Below are positions 37,601 through 48,499 of a stretch of DNA of 64,000 nt, piece after piece. The translations under genes and the position numbers were made by a program. The DNA is from Cyanodermella asteris (taxonomy: Eukaryota; Ascomycota; Lecanoromycetes; Ostropales; Stictidaceae). The DNA is taken from contig UYJD01000008.1 of assembly GCA_900618795.1 (NCBI GenBank), positions 536,233-600,232 of the forward strand. Reading direction: 5' to 3'. Below the pieces are notes generated by a model. The model searched no databases and was not told where the DNA came from. It saw only the letters and a list, made by a program, of their open reading frames with translations. Position 1 is the first letter of the stretch; each line of letters starts with the position of its first letter.

Positions 37601-38825
37601 TCGCTCTGGTTGTCGGCCTGGAGGACAATAGTTCGATCGGTGGTTTTGATTTCAAAACAGAAGCGTCGCTCTTCGTTAGTGGCATTTCGAACGCCCATAA
37701 GGAGAATGCCGATCCGCTCTGATTCGAGGACTGAGCCAGATCGTGGATCTTGTATTAGCCACCCAAATATACCGTTCTTGACGAAGAACCATCTTCGGGT
37801 CCAAGTCGCACGACCAGATCGCGGAGACACAGATTTAACATTCAACCAACTTTGTCTCTCCGGTCTGGTTTTGTCCCGCTGTTCGGGAGGAAGTTGGCTC
37901 GTGGGACCCTTTGGCACGTTTGCAGCCATGTTATAATCGTCCAACTCTCGAGAAGGCCGCGCTTGTAATTCCGCATCTGCCTCGATTTGTTGTCTTGAGG
38001 AGAGGAGGTCACGTTTCAACACCCTTTCCCCCGTTTCCATCTCTTTGCTCCAGCCCCTGATCCGTTCAATCTCGCTAGCCCATTTCGCAAAGGATGCATT
38101 CCGTAGCGCGCCGATACCCTTCGACTGGTCGTGAAAGATGCGAACAAGGAGCTTGTCGAGATTCATTCGTAGCTGCGGAGCAGCAACAGCGTAGTCCAGC
38201 GACGCTTTGAGGTATGCCTTTCTCGCCTCGTGTAGTTGGAAGGCGTCCTCCCTCAAGGATGAAGCCTCCGTCGTTCTCTTCTGCGCATAGTATTTGGATC
38301 CAATACTGTCGTAGGTCCGCTGCGTCTCCACCAAGTTTCTTCGAGTATCCTTGAACGTCCTCAACTCGTTATCGGGAAAGGTCCGCATTGGCGTCGCCAT
38401 GGATGTCTCCAGCTTGCGCATCGCTGTGATGGTACCACCCCAGAAAGTTTGCGACCCATCACCGAACCTCTTTGCCGCCTGCAGAGTATAGTCATGGTCA
38501 ATGATCGCCTCCGACAACCCCGATGGTGGCGCTGCAGCAGACAGAAAGCCTGTTACCAAGCTCTCCAGCGTGCCGACCTCCTGAGACAGCTTGCTGATTG
38601 CCCGCGCGTAGTTATCCAGCCATTTCTCAACATGGTCGACCTGGTCTCCGAAATGAATGACAGATGCTCTGAACGATACCGAGTCGAGTGCCGCCTCCTT
38701 CAATCCAACCGGGCTGAATGGACCGTTAGCTGGAGAGCCGCATATCAGGAGCGCGAACCTTACATGAGACTGACGGGGCGAGCGACGACCGGCTCGAGCT
38801 GCGGTTGCGAGCTGCCCTCATTCAT
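34687..38825 (-). CDS. SIP3: Sip3/Lam-type protein with BAR, PH, GRAM and VASt domains
   Basis: Membrane-contact-site protein of the Lam/GRAMD1 family that moves sterol between ER and plasma membrane. Two exons: 38825..38764 and 38713..34687, 1362 residues. The small first exon supplies the only in-frame ATG; the long frame alone would start at a TTG. The join yields VSLIPVGLKEAALDS, the usual start of the family. Domains in order: BAR-like helical region about 30-260, PH domain about 305-410 (WTRRWFFVKNGIFGWL), disordered Ser/Ala-rich linker, GRAM about 718-800 (GRVYVTERGVYFYSN), VASt/StART-like about 928-1065, and one membrane segment about 1170-1195 (LLLTMLVVSFLFNLLF). Named after yeast Sip3, first found as a Snf1 partner. 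Divergent from KRI1 with 241 bases between starts. Confidence 0.92.
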
Positions 38826-39066
38826 CGTGCCGGTATTCCCTCCTCTGTAATTGCATGACAGACGACATGAGCACACCTGTTGGCCGACACAGTGTCACTC
38901 GTCTTAGCCGCTGCTGACAGCCGGCTGCGGCTCCATGCGCTTTCAAGGTAGCGGCTTCGTCACTGGCCGCGCGGAGTATAATCCGACACAGCAAAAAGTT
39001 GACTGCACCGCTCCCACAAGAATTTGCGATCTCAAAGTTAAATTCACATCCGCTTTCACCTGCACC

Positions 39067-40920
39067 ATGGCTTCAGAAAGACCGGCAAAGCGCGTAAAGC
39101 TCCTTTCAGACGATGATGACTCGTCGTCCGACGACGGCGGTGTCGAGCTCGACAACTCAAATGGTTCCAAATTCGAGGTCAACCAAGAATTCGCCCGCCG
39201 GTTCGAGCACAATCAGAAAAGAGCCGAGCGGCACCGACTGGAGGAAAAATATGGCAAAGGGGCACTAGAAGATTCTGAGGACGAGTCTTCGACGGACGAG
39301 GAGGAAGACGATGTCGCACTGCTGGCGAACGGTGCTTTGGACCAACAATTCCAGGCGACTTTAAAAGCGTTGCGGAACAAAGACCCGACGATCTACAAGA
39401 AGGACATCAAGTTCTACCAGGACGACGAGGAGGATGGCGGCGAAGAAGGAGCGAATGACGCCACGTCGAAGAAGGAAAAGCCAATGTACCTAATGAACTA
39501 CCACCGGCAAAACCTCCTCAGCGGACGGGCCGGCCGGGAGGACGAAGGAGACGACGCTCCGCTTACGCATGCGCAGGAGCAAGAGGCCATCAGGAAGTCA
39601 GTTATCAAAGAGCTCCATGGCGGGGAAGATTCTGACAGCGATGACTCGGAAGAAGGGGGATTCTTGGTCAAGAGCCGTATAGAAGTGGAACCCGAAGCCG
39701 AAGGCAAGACAAACACGACCTCAGCCAAAGTTTCGGCCAAAGATGACCCCGACGCATTCCTCGATGACTTTCTTTCCCGCCGCGCATGGGTCCCCAAGAC
39801 CAATTCCAACATGCCCGCCTTCGAATCCGATGACGAGGACTTTGACCAGCGAGCCGAAGATTTTGAGGAAGCCTACAATCTGCGATTCGAGGCCCCCGAT
39901 GCCAACAAAGGCAAGCTCGTTTCCCATGCTCGTGACATCGCGGCGAAGTTCTCGGTCCGCCAGGATCCCACGACGAAACGACAAAGGGCACGCGAGGTCG
40001 ACAAGAGCAAGAGGGAGACTGAGAAAGAGGAACGCAAGGCCGACAAAGCACGACTGAAGAAGCTGAAACTCGACGAAGCAGAAGAGAAGTGGAGGAAAAT
40101 CAAGGAGACTGCTGGTTTGAAGGGTAAGGAGTTCAATATGGAGGAGTGGACCGCATTCCTGACTGGCAACTGGGATGACCAGCAATGGGAGAAGGAGTTC
40201 GAAAAGCGGTTCGGCGATGACTATTACGCCCAGGAAGACGAACTTGGCAGCGACGATGACGAAGAGGACGGCGAACACGAGACTGGCAAGAAAGGGCGAA
40301 AGCCAAAGAAGCCCAAGTTCGACGACGATATCGACATCACGGATTTGGTCCCCGACTACGATGAGGAAGAAAGAGCACAGTTCCAGATCACCGACGACGA
40401 GGCCGAAGGCGAAGACCCCGATGTAATGGATGAAGATGATGACGAAGACGAGATTCCTTCCACGAAGAAGTCCAAGAAGTCCAAGGACCACAAAAAAGCG
40501 CGCGAAGAAGCCAAACGTGCCGCGAGAAAGGACAGACGGAAGCTCGAGGCTCTCGTCAACGAGAAGCTGGACAACGATCTCGCGCTCGACAACGCTGTCG
40601 GAAGTGGGAGCAGCAAGAAGCGGAAGAACGTCGACGGTTCTGGCATCTTCCGTTACAGAGAAACGTCGCCGACCACGTACGGGCTGTCAGCCACGGAGAT
40701 ATTGATGGCGTCAGATGCACAGCTGAATTCCCTTGTGGGGCTGAAAAAGCTGGCGACATTTAGGGACGAGGACAAAAAGAGAAAGGACAAGAAACGTTTG
40801 GGAAAGAAAGCAAGGTTGAGGCAGTGGAGGAAAGAGACATTTGGTCACGAAGATGGGCCGCAGAGGAGCTTTGAGGATGTTTTGATGGAGGCTCAGACGA
40901 AGAGCGCCGGTTCAGCTTGA
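39067..40920 (+). CDS. KRI1: Kri1-like ribosome biogenesis protein
   Basis: Nucleolar protein needed for 40S subunit assembly; it partners with Krr1 in yeast. Single exon, 617 residues from the ATG at 39067; the frame is open further upstream but with no better start. Landmarks are the N-terminal FEVNQEFARRFEHNQKR followed by LEEKYG, repeated runs of Asp/Glu and Ser typical of nucleolar proteins, a Lys/Arg-rich coiled-coil middle (KRETEKEERKADKARLKK), the segment FDDDIDITDLVPDYDEEE, and the conserved C-terminal part FRYRETSPTTYGLSATEIL. The tail is strongly basic. It shares a 241-base divergent promoter with SIP3. Confidence 0.93.
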   Translation: MASERPAKRVKLLSDDDDSSSDDGGVELDNSNGSKFEVNQEFARRFEHNQKRAERHRLEEKYGKGALEDSEDESSTDEEEDDVALLANGALDQQFQATLKALRNKDPTIYKKDIKFYQDDEEDGGEEGANDATSKKEKPMYLMNYHRQNLLSGRAGREDEGDDAPLTHAQEQEAIRKSVIKELHGGEDSDSDDSEEGGFLVKSRIEVEPEAEGKTNTTSAKVSAKDDPDAFLDDFLSRRAWVPKTNSNMPAFESDDEDFDQRAEDFEEAYNLRFEAPDANKGKLVSHARDIAAKFSVRQDPTTKRQRAREVDKSKRETEKEERKADKARLKKLKLDEAEEKWRKIKETAGLKGKEFNMEEWTAFLTGNWDDQQWEKEFEKRFGDDYYAQEDELGSDDDEEDGEHETGKKGRKPKKPKFDDDIDITDLVPDYDEEERAQFQITDDEAEGEDPDVMDEDDDEDEIPSTKKSKKSKDHKKAREEAKRAARKDRRKLEALVNEKLDNDLALDNAVGSGSSKKRKNVDGSGIFRYRETSPTTYGLSATEILMASDAQLNSLVGLKKLATFRDEDKKRKDKKRLGKKARLRQWRKETFGHEDGPQRSFEDVLMEAQTKSAGSA

Positions 40921-41214
40921 GTCGGCCCACATGCGACCACGAGTGCTATATTGAAAACTGATCAACGCTTTTCATTCCGAAATTCATATGGACTTCGTAA
41001 AGTCGCCTTGGTTATACACAATGCTTATACAATCATCGCCACGCTCTGCGATCATCAGGGCTCACGTGGCTTTCTTTCTTCCGTACTTCCTACTCTTCAC
41101 TGATCCATCTTGGTTTATCTCGACCGGAATCTACTCGAATCGCGCGTGACTTTCCTCCCTCGCTTCTTTGAATTCATCTCGTTTCCAGCTTTCCTCAATA
41201 GTCTCCAATGATGC

Positions 41215-44200
41215 CTATCTTGGAGGCGGCTGTTGATAATGTGGCGGGGCTCGATATCCATGCGATGCACTGGGATATCCTTCTCTCGACGGCTGCGGAG
41301 CCCCATACATCCCCTGTCCACCAGGACCTTGTCCTGGCCCACCCGGCCCAGGTGGCTCCCCTCTCCTTTGCCTGTCATCTTGCATCCTCATCTGTTCCTG
41401 GCTCAACGACTTCCAAACGTGCTGGATTGCCTCGAAAGCAGGCTTGATTGCGGGCCGCCGACTGGCATTGAAGACGGAGGCCCACCCCTAGGATACACGC
41501 TTTGCGACAGAGTAGTATGCTCTGGCGGTCGTGGTCCAGGTGGTCCGCGTGAAAGATGCGCGGGTGATTGGGCTCGGTAATGCGGTCCAGGATTAGGGGC
41601 ATACTGTGAGTGAGATGGCGGAGGTGGTGCGAATGATGGATGGCTTGGTGTCGGCGACGCATGAGAAGTGTAGCCTGCATAGCGGGACTGCTCTTGAGGA
41701 GGATACGAATGTTGAGATGGCTGCTGCCAGCCACGCCCATGTTCGTGGGATAGATGGGAAGGGTTCGGAGCTTGATTATAGTGGTGTTGATGCAAGTGAG
41801 AGGAAGGATGTGCCTGTCTTTGCGGCTCATACGGTGATGGCGCTGGAGGATGCTGTGCCGGGTGTTGCTGAACGCCTCTGGCATCTGGTGGAGTATCCCT
41901 CCTTGCATAGGGGCCATCGCCGTAAGAAGAGTACTGTTGCTGCACTGGGGGTCGGCTCGAGTACTGGCTCTGCCCGAGCGACTGGTATGGCGGCGGCGGC
42001 ACAGGAGTCTGTGCTGGAGGAGGTGTGGGAACAGGAGCTGGCGCCCGAGAGCTCGTTGTTATTCTTTTTGGTGCAGGCTCCGAGTCGCCACTATTGAGAA
42101 TGTCCATAATGTTACTCCTCTTCGGAGCCGCAGGTGCTGGCGCCGGTGCAGAAGCCGGTTGCTGGACCGGAGTTGGTGCGGAAGACGACGTGTGGCCATG
42201 AAGAATACCGGAGCCTCCTGGTCCGCCATAGCCGCCACCTCCTACGGCAGAGCTAGGACGAGGTTGGTCGTCACGCAACAACGACCCCATAGCCGAGGGG
42301 GCTGCAGAAGTTCGCTGGGATTCTTGGCCGTATGAATACAGTGGCTGCTGTGAGCGTTGATATACTGGTCCACCAGGGTCGACATGCATTGGCATCCGTG
42401 TAGAGCGCTCATCTTGCGGATGAGTTACCGAAACCTGCGGGCCTCGGCTATGGTCGAGATCATGTCGCATTGGAGCATTGCCAAGTGGCGGCCTCTCCTC
42501 AGTACGCATATATGGAGAGTTGTGGGCGGGGGCTTGGGCATACGATGGCTGTTGAGCAGAAACTTGGCGTGGCTCATTCGTCGCTCCGGGTGCACCAGTG
42601 ATTGTGGCATAGTTATTAGATATAGCATTGTCACGTCGTACAAAAGCTTTGTCGATGGTCCACTTCTGGAAGCTGGGGCGAGACTCGGACATTGCCGATG
42701 CTGGAACAGGCGCGGGACGTGACTCGTGACGTGGCTCAGAACTATGAGCAGAAGATGCTTTCTCTTTCGACTTCGAAACGTCAAAATATCCAGCCTGCGG
42801 GCCAGCAAGGGCTGGCGCGGGCTGATGCGATTGCTTGACTGTCTGGTGAATCTGTATTCCAGGTTGTTGTTGTTGCTGTGGTGTAATATTGCTTTTGGTC
42901 GAAGCATTGGACTTGTTGCGAGGTCTAGCTGGGCTGGCCTCCAGACTTGCGCTCTGACTGGCTATGGGCTTGGGTGCCACAGCAATGTGAGAGTCGGCTC
43001 TGGGACGTGCTGACTTATCCTTTGCTTCACGCTCCTGCTTAACTTCGCGACTCTGTGCCCTGCCAGCTGCAATAGGCCGCTGCAAGCTTGCCGTCGTGTC
43101 ATGCCCAAGCGGTGCATCGATCTTGCCTTCTGCGGTCATGGCGTCGATTCGCCCAGGTTCGAGTTTGTTTTCTTCGTCTGCCCGAGTGATGTCTTCTGTC
43201 AACTGAGGGTTTTTGCCATCTGCAGTCAGTCGTGTGACATGATTGCGGACCATGACTGCACTCTTGGATTTCATACGAGCAGCATAAGCATCCCAATTTC
43301 CTCCGAGAATTGGAGCCCAAGTCAAGACTTGGTTTTGCTCCGCCACAGACCAATAGCTGCTGGATGGATTGTTTCGGCCGCCTGCGGAAGGACCGCCTCT
43401 TTTGTTTGAAGGCGGAGTTGGGTTGGGGTCCGTTTGCTGCTGGGGAGCTTCTGCTTCCGGGCGAATTTGGACGGGCGGCTGTCCCACGCGGTCGCCCCGC
43501 ATACTGAACACTGGTTGGTCCTGTATGCCCATTGATGCATGCTTGTCTGGCTCCTCTCTGGCTAGTGGAGGCGGTGCACGTGGTTGTCCAAGCTGGGATG
43601 GGAAGCTCACAGGCTGAGGATTCAACCAATTCTCAGTGTGCGCTCCGGGTATCATGGAAGCGTTCGTCGAGGACGAGAATTCCGTCAGCAAGCGTGCGTC
43701 TTCCATCATCGTCGTCGTCGGTCGAATGGCTTCCTCGGGCAGCATCTCTGGCACTGGTTCGGTAGCAGCGATTCGCCGTCCAGGACCAGAACCCGGGCCA
43801 CCTGCACCCTTTCCACGCCTACCTCCCCGCTCCTTGCCACCACCTCTACCACGAGAAGGTTTATCGGATACGCCGTCTACTCCGTCGATGGCCTTGGCTG
43901 CTGTCTTGGGTTTGCCCTTGCCTCGTTGCGGAGCTGTGTCGACCTCCTGCTGTATTCTCCTATCAAAGTTGGTAGGCGCTGCAGCTCGTTTGGGACGTCC
44001 AGTATCGGTGACCTCGACTTTCCCGGTGCCGTCACCGTCTGGGCGTGCAGCCAGATCCGATAAGAGAGCATTGGTTTTGCCTTTGCCTCGGGGTCCCTTG
44101 CCACGTCCCGTAGGTTTCTTTTGCAGCAGTTTCTTATACTTTTCTTGCCGTTTTGTCAAGTAGTAGTGCATAATGCAATCTTTGTATGTGCGTCCTGGGA

Positions 44201-46931
44201 TGTCCTTTGCAATGTGACCCCACTGCTTTCTTGCATTCTTTTCGTATGCTTTCTTGAACAGTTCGTTCTCTTCCTCGGTGAAATCGTCCTCGGGAGGTAC
44301 GAACTTGAAGACTTCCAAAGCTTTCTCGTGTTCAACCCGATTGTTGGAGTCTTTGTACAGACTGTGTTCCTGCATGCGAACGTTGAGCATGTCAGGGATA
44401 ATGCACTCCTTTGCCATATCGGGAAGTGTCAGCGTGTCACGCTCGACTTCCTTGGCGCGAGCTTGCTCTTCAGCGTGTGTTTGTCTGGATAGGGCAAGAG
44501 CTTTGTCGAGCTCAAGTTGTGTCATGAAACCACGACGGCCGCCTCGAGTCGTTTCTAGTGCTGGCGTAGTTGCAGATGCGGCTTCTGGCTGGTCTGTACC
44601 GGCGTCGGCGTCAGCGGCAGCGGCTGCTTCGTCCTCTGCTTGTCTTTGTTTCTCGATGTTTTCGGTTTCTGTTTTCCAAGGCCAAAAATAGCCTGCGAAT
44701 TCTTGACGAAGCAGGTCAGCGTCGCTCTGCTCGGACTTTGTGCGGACAGCCAAAGTCTGCAACATGCGCTCACGGTTAGAAGCATGAGACGTCAGCTCCT
44801 CCTTGAGCACTGACATTTGTGACATGGGAGTCGGGGGAGACGTCCGTTTGTACGGCAATCCGCTTTCCAGATCCTCATCCTCATCGGACAGATCCTCCAT
44901 GCTTTCCAGCTGCTGTGCTGAAGGTGGCGTTGGTAAGCCTGTAGGACTTTGCAGAGGTGGAATTTCACGCAGCTTTATACTCGCATCAGGTTGTTCGGGT
45001 TCTTCGCGCTTCGGTGGTGGCCAATGACCATCTTGGTGTTCCTTCAATGCTACCGCAAATGCGTCGAGCTCGTCGAGCATGAGGAGCAATTCATTGTCCT
45101 CGACGTTCGGAAGCGGTCTTTTGGCTCCGAGTTGCTCTTTTTCTCGCTCAAACTTGGCGACCTGAGCTTGCAGGTCTTCCTCGCTCATACCATCATCGCT
45201 CACGGCGTCGTCGTCGTCACTTTGTGGAAGAGCAAACTCGGACTCGGGAACTTGCTCGATCTTCTCGGACGGAGGTTTGACCTCGTCTTCCGCTTTGTCA
45301 ACGTCCATCGTATGGGCAGGAAGCGGTTCTGGCAAAGCTACGTTTTCTTCAGTCGGTTTCTCGGCCTTCACCACTGGCTCAGCCTGGGCCACATTGTCTG
45401 CTACAGCCTTGAAATCTCCACCAGAAGTTGGCCTTGGTCTGCCTTCACCGAAGCTGTCGCGCTTGTGTGACTCCCCAGGGGCGGCTCCGACTGCAGTTGG
45501 GCGGACTCCAGGCCGTACCCAAACATTAGGACTCGGAGCTGCTGAGATGTTCATGGTTGGTGGCATATTCATGTTTTTGGGTCCAGTCGGAATACCTCGG
45601 GGTGGACCAACAGGGAAATTGCCAGGAGAAGGACCTTGATGGAAGCTGGTTTCTGGTGCTGTGGGACGGCCTGTCAAGGCTCTTGGTCCAGATGGTATCT
45701 GGGGCGAGCCACTGGGCCCACTTGGACGAGGCTCATCTCTTTCGAAAGGCCGTCCTGGTGGCATAGTGTTCGACATGCTACGACGAACTGGCTGTGGTAT
45801 TGGTCCTTTCACAAGATCTGCCTTAGGACCTTTGGGTGCAACCTTCAATGGGTCGCTAGAGCCTTCTGCGCGTGGACCTGTTGGTGCGTTCGCAAGACCT
45901 CCTCCTGGAGATGTGGCACTGAGCTTGCCGTTCTCCGACGTTGCCTTCGTATTCGTCACAATAGTACTGGGTTTCCTGCCATCTGACAGCAGGGCGGCAT
46001 CGGAGCCATATGCAGGAACCGATGGTGCTTGCGGTGGGGATGACGGCGGGTGAGTGATTGGTTGTGGTGGACGTTGCTCTTCTCTCGCGCGAAGATCTGG
46101 TCTGGCAGAAGCCGGGAGAGACGACCTTCGGGCAATTTCTGACAAGGCTTTGGGGTGCGATTCGGCCGCCGTATTTCGACTGTATTGGCCTGACGCTGTC
46201 GATGCGGCTGAAGGACTGGTCGTGCGTGCATGATCCTCAAGGACTCGAGATTCGGGGCGGAGTGGGGGTGCATCACGTCTGTTGGCTTCCCGGCCTCGAT
46301 CCCATCGATCGTCGTCTCTTCTGAAATCGCGATCAAACCGGTCATCTCGCGTGTCGTCGGGGAAACGGTCTCGCGATCGACTTCTCCCGCGAAACCTGTC
46401 ACGATCCTGAGATCCAAACGGCCTGCCTCGGGAGCCTCTGTCAAAACCTCCGCGTCCTCTACTTCCATACCCACCACGCAACCGATCACTTGGCGAGTCA
46501 AAGTTTCGCGCAGAGTCAGGAGGATCTCTCGAGTCTCTCGAGTCTCTGAATTGAGGCGACCTCGAGCGGCCGCGTCCTATAGGAGATCGCCGTCCGGTAG
46601 GGGAGCGCCGACCTTCGTCGTACGTGTCCCTTCGCTCCCAACTTCGTTCGGAGTCTCGCCTACTGAAGCTGTCATATCCACGCGCTCGTGTCGAAAAGCC
46701 TCCACGGCCGCCGCGAGGGGTAAAAGGAGCGCCTCTGGAGCCTTCGTTGTAGAGTTTTGGGCCCCGCGGAGGCTCTCTGGGAAGGTCATCGCCTGGCCAA
46801 TAAGACGAGTCTGTATTCCTTCCCTGAAAGCCTCCATGAGGAGCACTGGGCCTGCGATCCCCAAAACGTGGAGGTGACCGACCGCGTGAAAACCGGCTGT
46901 CAGTTCCTGATGGTGGGTACCTTTGAGACAT
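41215..46931 (-). CDS. SNT1: SANT-domain Snt1-like subunit of the Set3 histone deacetylase complex
   Basis: Large nuclear corepressor related to NCoR/SMRT and yeast Snt1, a scaffold for Hos2/Set3 deacetylation. The main frame runs 46931..41403 (1842 codons). Residues 1-250 are Arg/Ser/Gly/Asp-rich. A first SANT domain lies at about 870-935 (DDFTEEENELFKKAYEKN, then WGHIAKDIPGRTYKDC) and a second at about 1193-1233 (YWSVAEQNQVLTWAPILGG). The C-terminal third is Pro/Gln/Ser-rich. The main frame stops at 41403 after FGSR, but an overlapping frame there reads AIKPAFEAIQHVWKSLSQEQ and continues to a stop at 41215; it looks like the genuine C-terminus, so a small intron or frame change between about 41610 and 41440 is likely. 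I extend the gene to 41215 on that inference. Confidence 0.85.
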
Positions 46932-48499
46932 GCCACAAAAACGGGTTGAGGCAAGGGAATTTTATCGGCGTGCGCAAAGCACACATCAGTCGAAATCGTA
47001 GTCCAGCCGTTGGAAGTTGCCGCGGCTACTCATGTATTCTTCCGTCTGGGCGAACCTTGAAAGTGGATTTTTCGAGCGATCTCAAATTCGCCCAACGCGT
47101 TGAATTGAACCAGTGAACGGTGACGGAGTGGTAGTGTGGTTGGCTGGGCAAATCCGTCGAATCGATAGAGTCTCGTGCGTTGCGGTCCGAGAACTTGAAC
47201 GTAGTCCAATTTCGAGGGAAAGCGCCAAATGAGGATATCACACGATGACCAGCAACCAATGCCCAAGCTTTCCGACCTTTTGTCTACCTTCTTCTTCGTT
47301 TCCTATGATCTCCGGGCGATAGATGAATCTGTAGGTAGATATCTGCGGTGATATTCTGGTTGTTTGTAGTCGTTGAGTGAATCGAAGGGTGGTCCGCGCC
47401 CTCTCAATGCGCCTTCAACGTTGCGTCTAATAGTACCTGTACAGGGTGTGAGTAGCTGAGCACAAGTCAAGATGAACATGCATGCGAATACGCACAAAAT
47501 AAGCAGATTGAGTCCTGGACGTGGTAAAGTGAATGGACGATGGTCAATGTTCAATGTCGAAGCGCGCCAACCCAGTCAGCCTCACGTAGCCAGAGCGCCT
47601 CTAACAGACGCCAAAGAAGCTCGGCCCGAGTCGCCAGTCGTACATCAATGCTCTTCGTTTCGTCGTAATAAGACTAGGCAAGGTGGAATGTGGTGGTTCG
47701 GCGTCGTCGAGGCCTGCGCTGGCGCACTCTCTTGAATGCAAAGCGAGAAGTTGAAGGTGCGAAACGGGTGGATTCGACCAGCAAACAGAGCCGTTGCTGC
47801 CATTTGGCGCGAGCGGAGAAGCGACGGCCAATGAGAGCGGCGGAGGCATGACTGACTGAAGTCGAAGCCCATTAAGGTTGCATCGCGCTAGTCTCGCTTC
47901 GGCCTTAGCGCCCGCTGCTTCGAGATGCGTGAAACAAGCGATCGAGTGCGCCTTTTCGAAACCGACGTGACATCTCGAGTGAAGACTTCACCTTTCTCTT
48001 GCCACGTTAACTTGAGCCACCCTGCCCAGACGTGGTACCTAGCGTGGCGCGTGCTGACTGCCCTCTACGTCTGCCAAGTTCGGGAGACGGAACCTGGTAC
48101 CAGCACACCTGCCTCGACGGCGAGCCAGCGGACTCGCACCTGACATCGCACTGGCATTGATGGCGAGAGCCAGCTAGACTGGCATCCTGTGGGAAGCTCA
48201 GCTCAACAACCACGGGGACACTCAGCTCAGGAGCTGTGTATGTGAGCAACGGTTCGACCGAGGAGCATGCCAAGTGCGTGCCAAGTGTACAACCAAGTAC
48301 CTAGCCAAGTAGCCAAAGATACACCTAGCCAGAAATCAATTGAGGTACTCCTGTAACAACCACGGAAGATAACTATGCCTATATTCAGGATCTCAAAAAT
48401 ACCTCCATGACCACCGAGCTAGGTCGCAGAACTGCATCCCTCATGGACAAGCGAGCATGGTTGGTGACAGGGGTCCATGCGGACCAGCTCCGAACTGCC
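46932..48499. other. intergenic region between SNT1 and DUF3176 gene
   Basis: About 1.57 kb. It holds the SNT1 promoter on the left, a 12-bp array at 48269..48327, and the 3' end of the DUF3176 gene on the right. Open frames here are short and overlapping; none is supported. Confidence 0.4.
48269..48327 (+). repeat. 12-bp degenerate array, unit GCCAAGTACCTA
   Basis: Units GCCAAGTGCGT (11 bases), GCCAAGTGTACA, ACCAAGTACCTA, GCCAAGTAGCCA and a weaker AAGATACACCTA follow one another. Period and core (CAAGTA) match the reverse complement of the array near 19.8 kb, some 28 kb away. Confidence 0.65.

Noticed and set aside
39721-40491. 256-codon minus-strand frame within KRI1
   Set aside because: Hydrophobic Val/Leu/Phe-rich shadow of the acidic and lysine-rich KRI1 coding strand, which mimics membrane segments.
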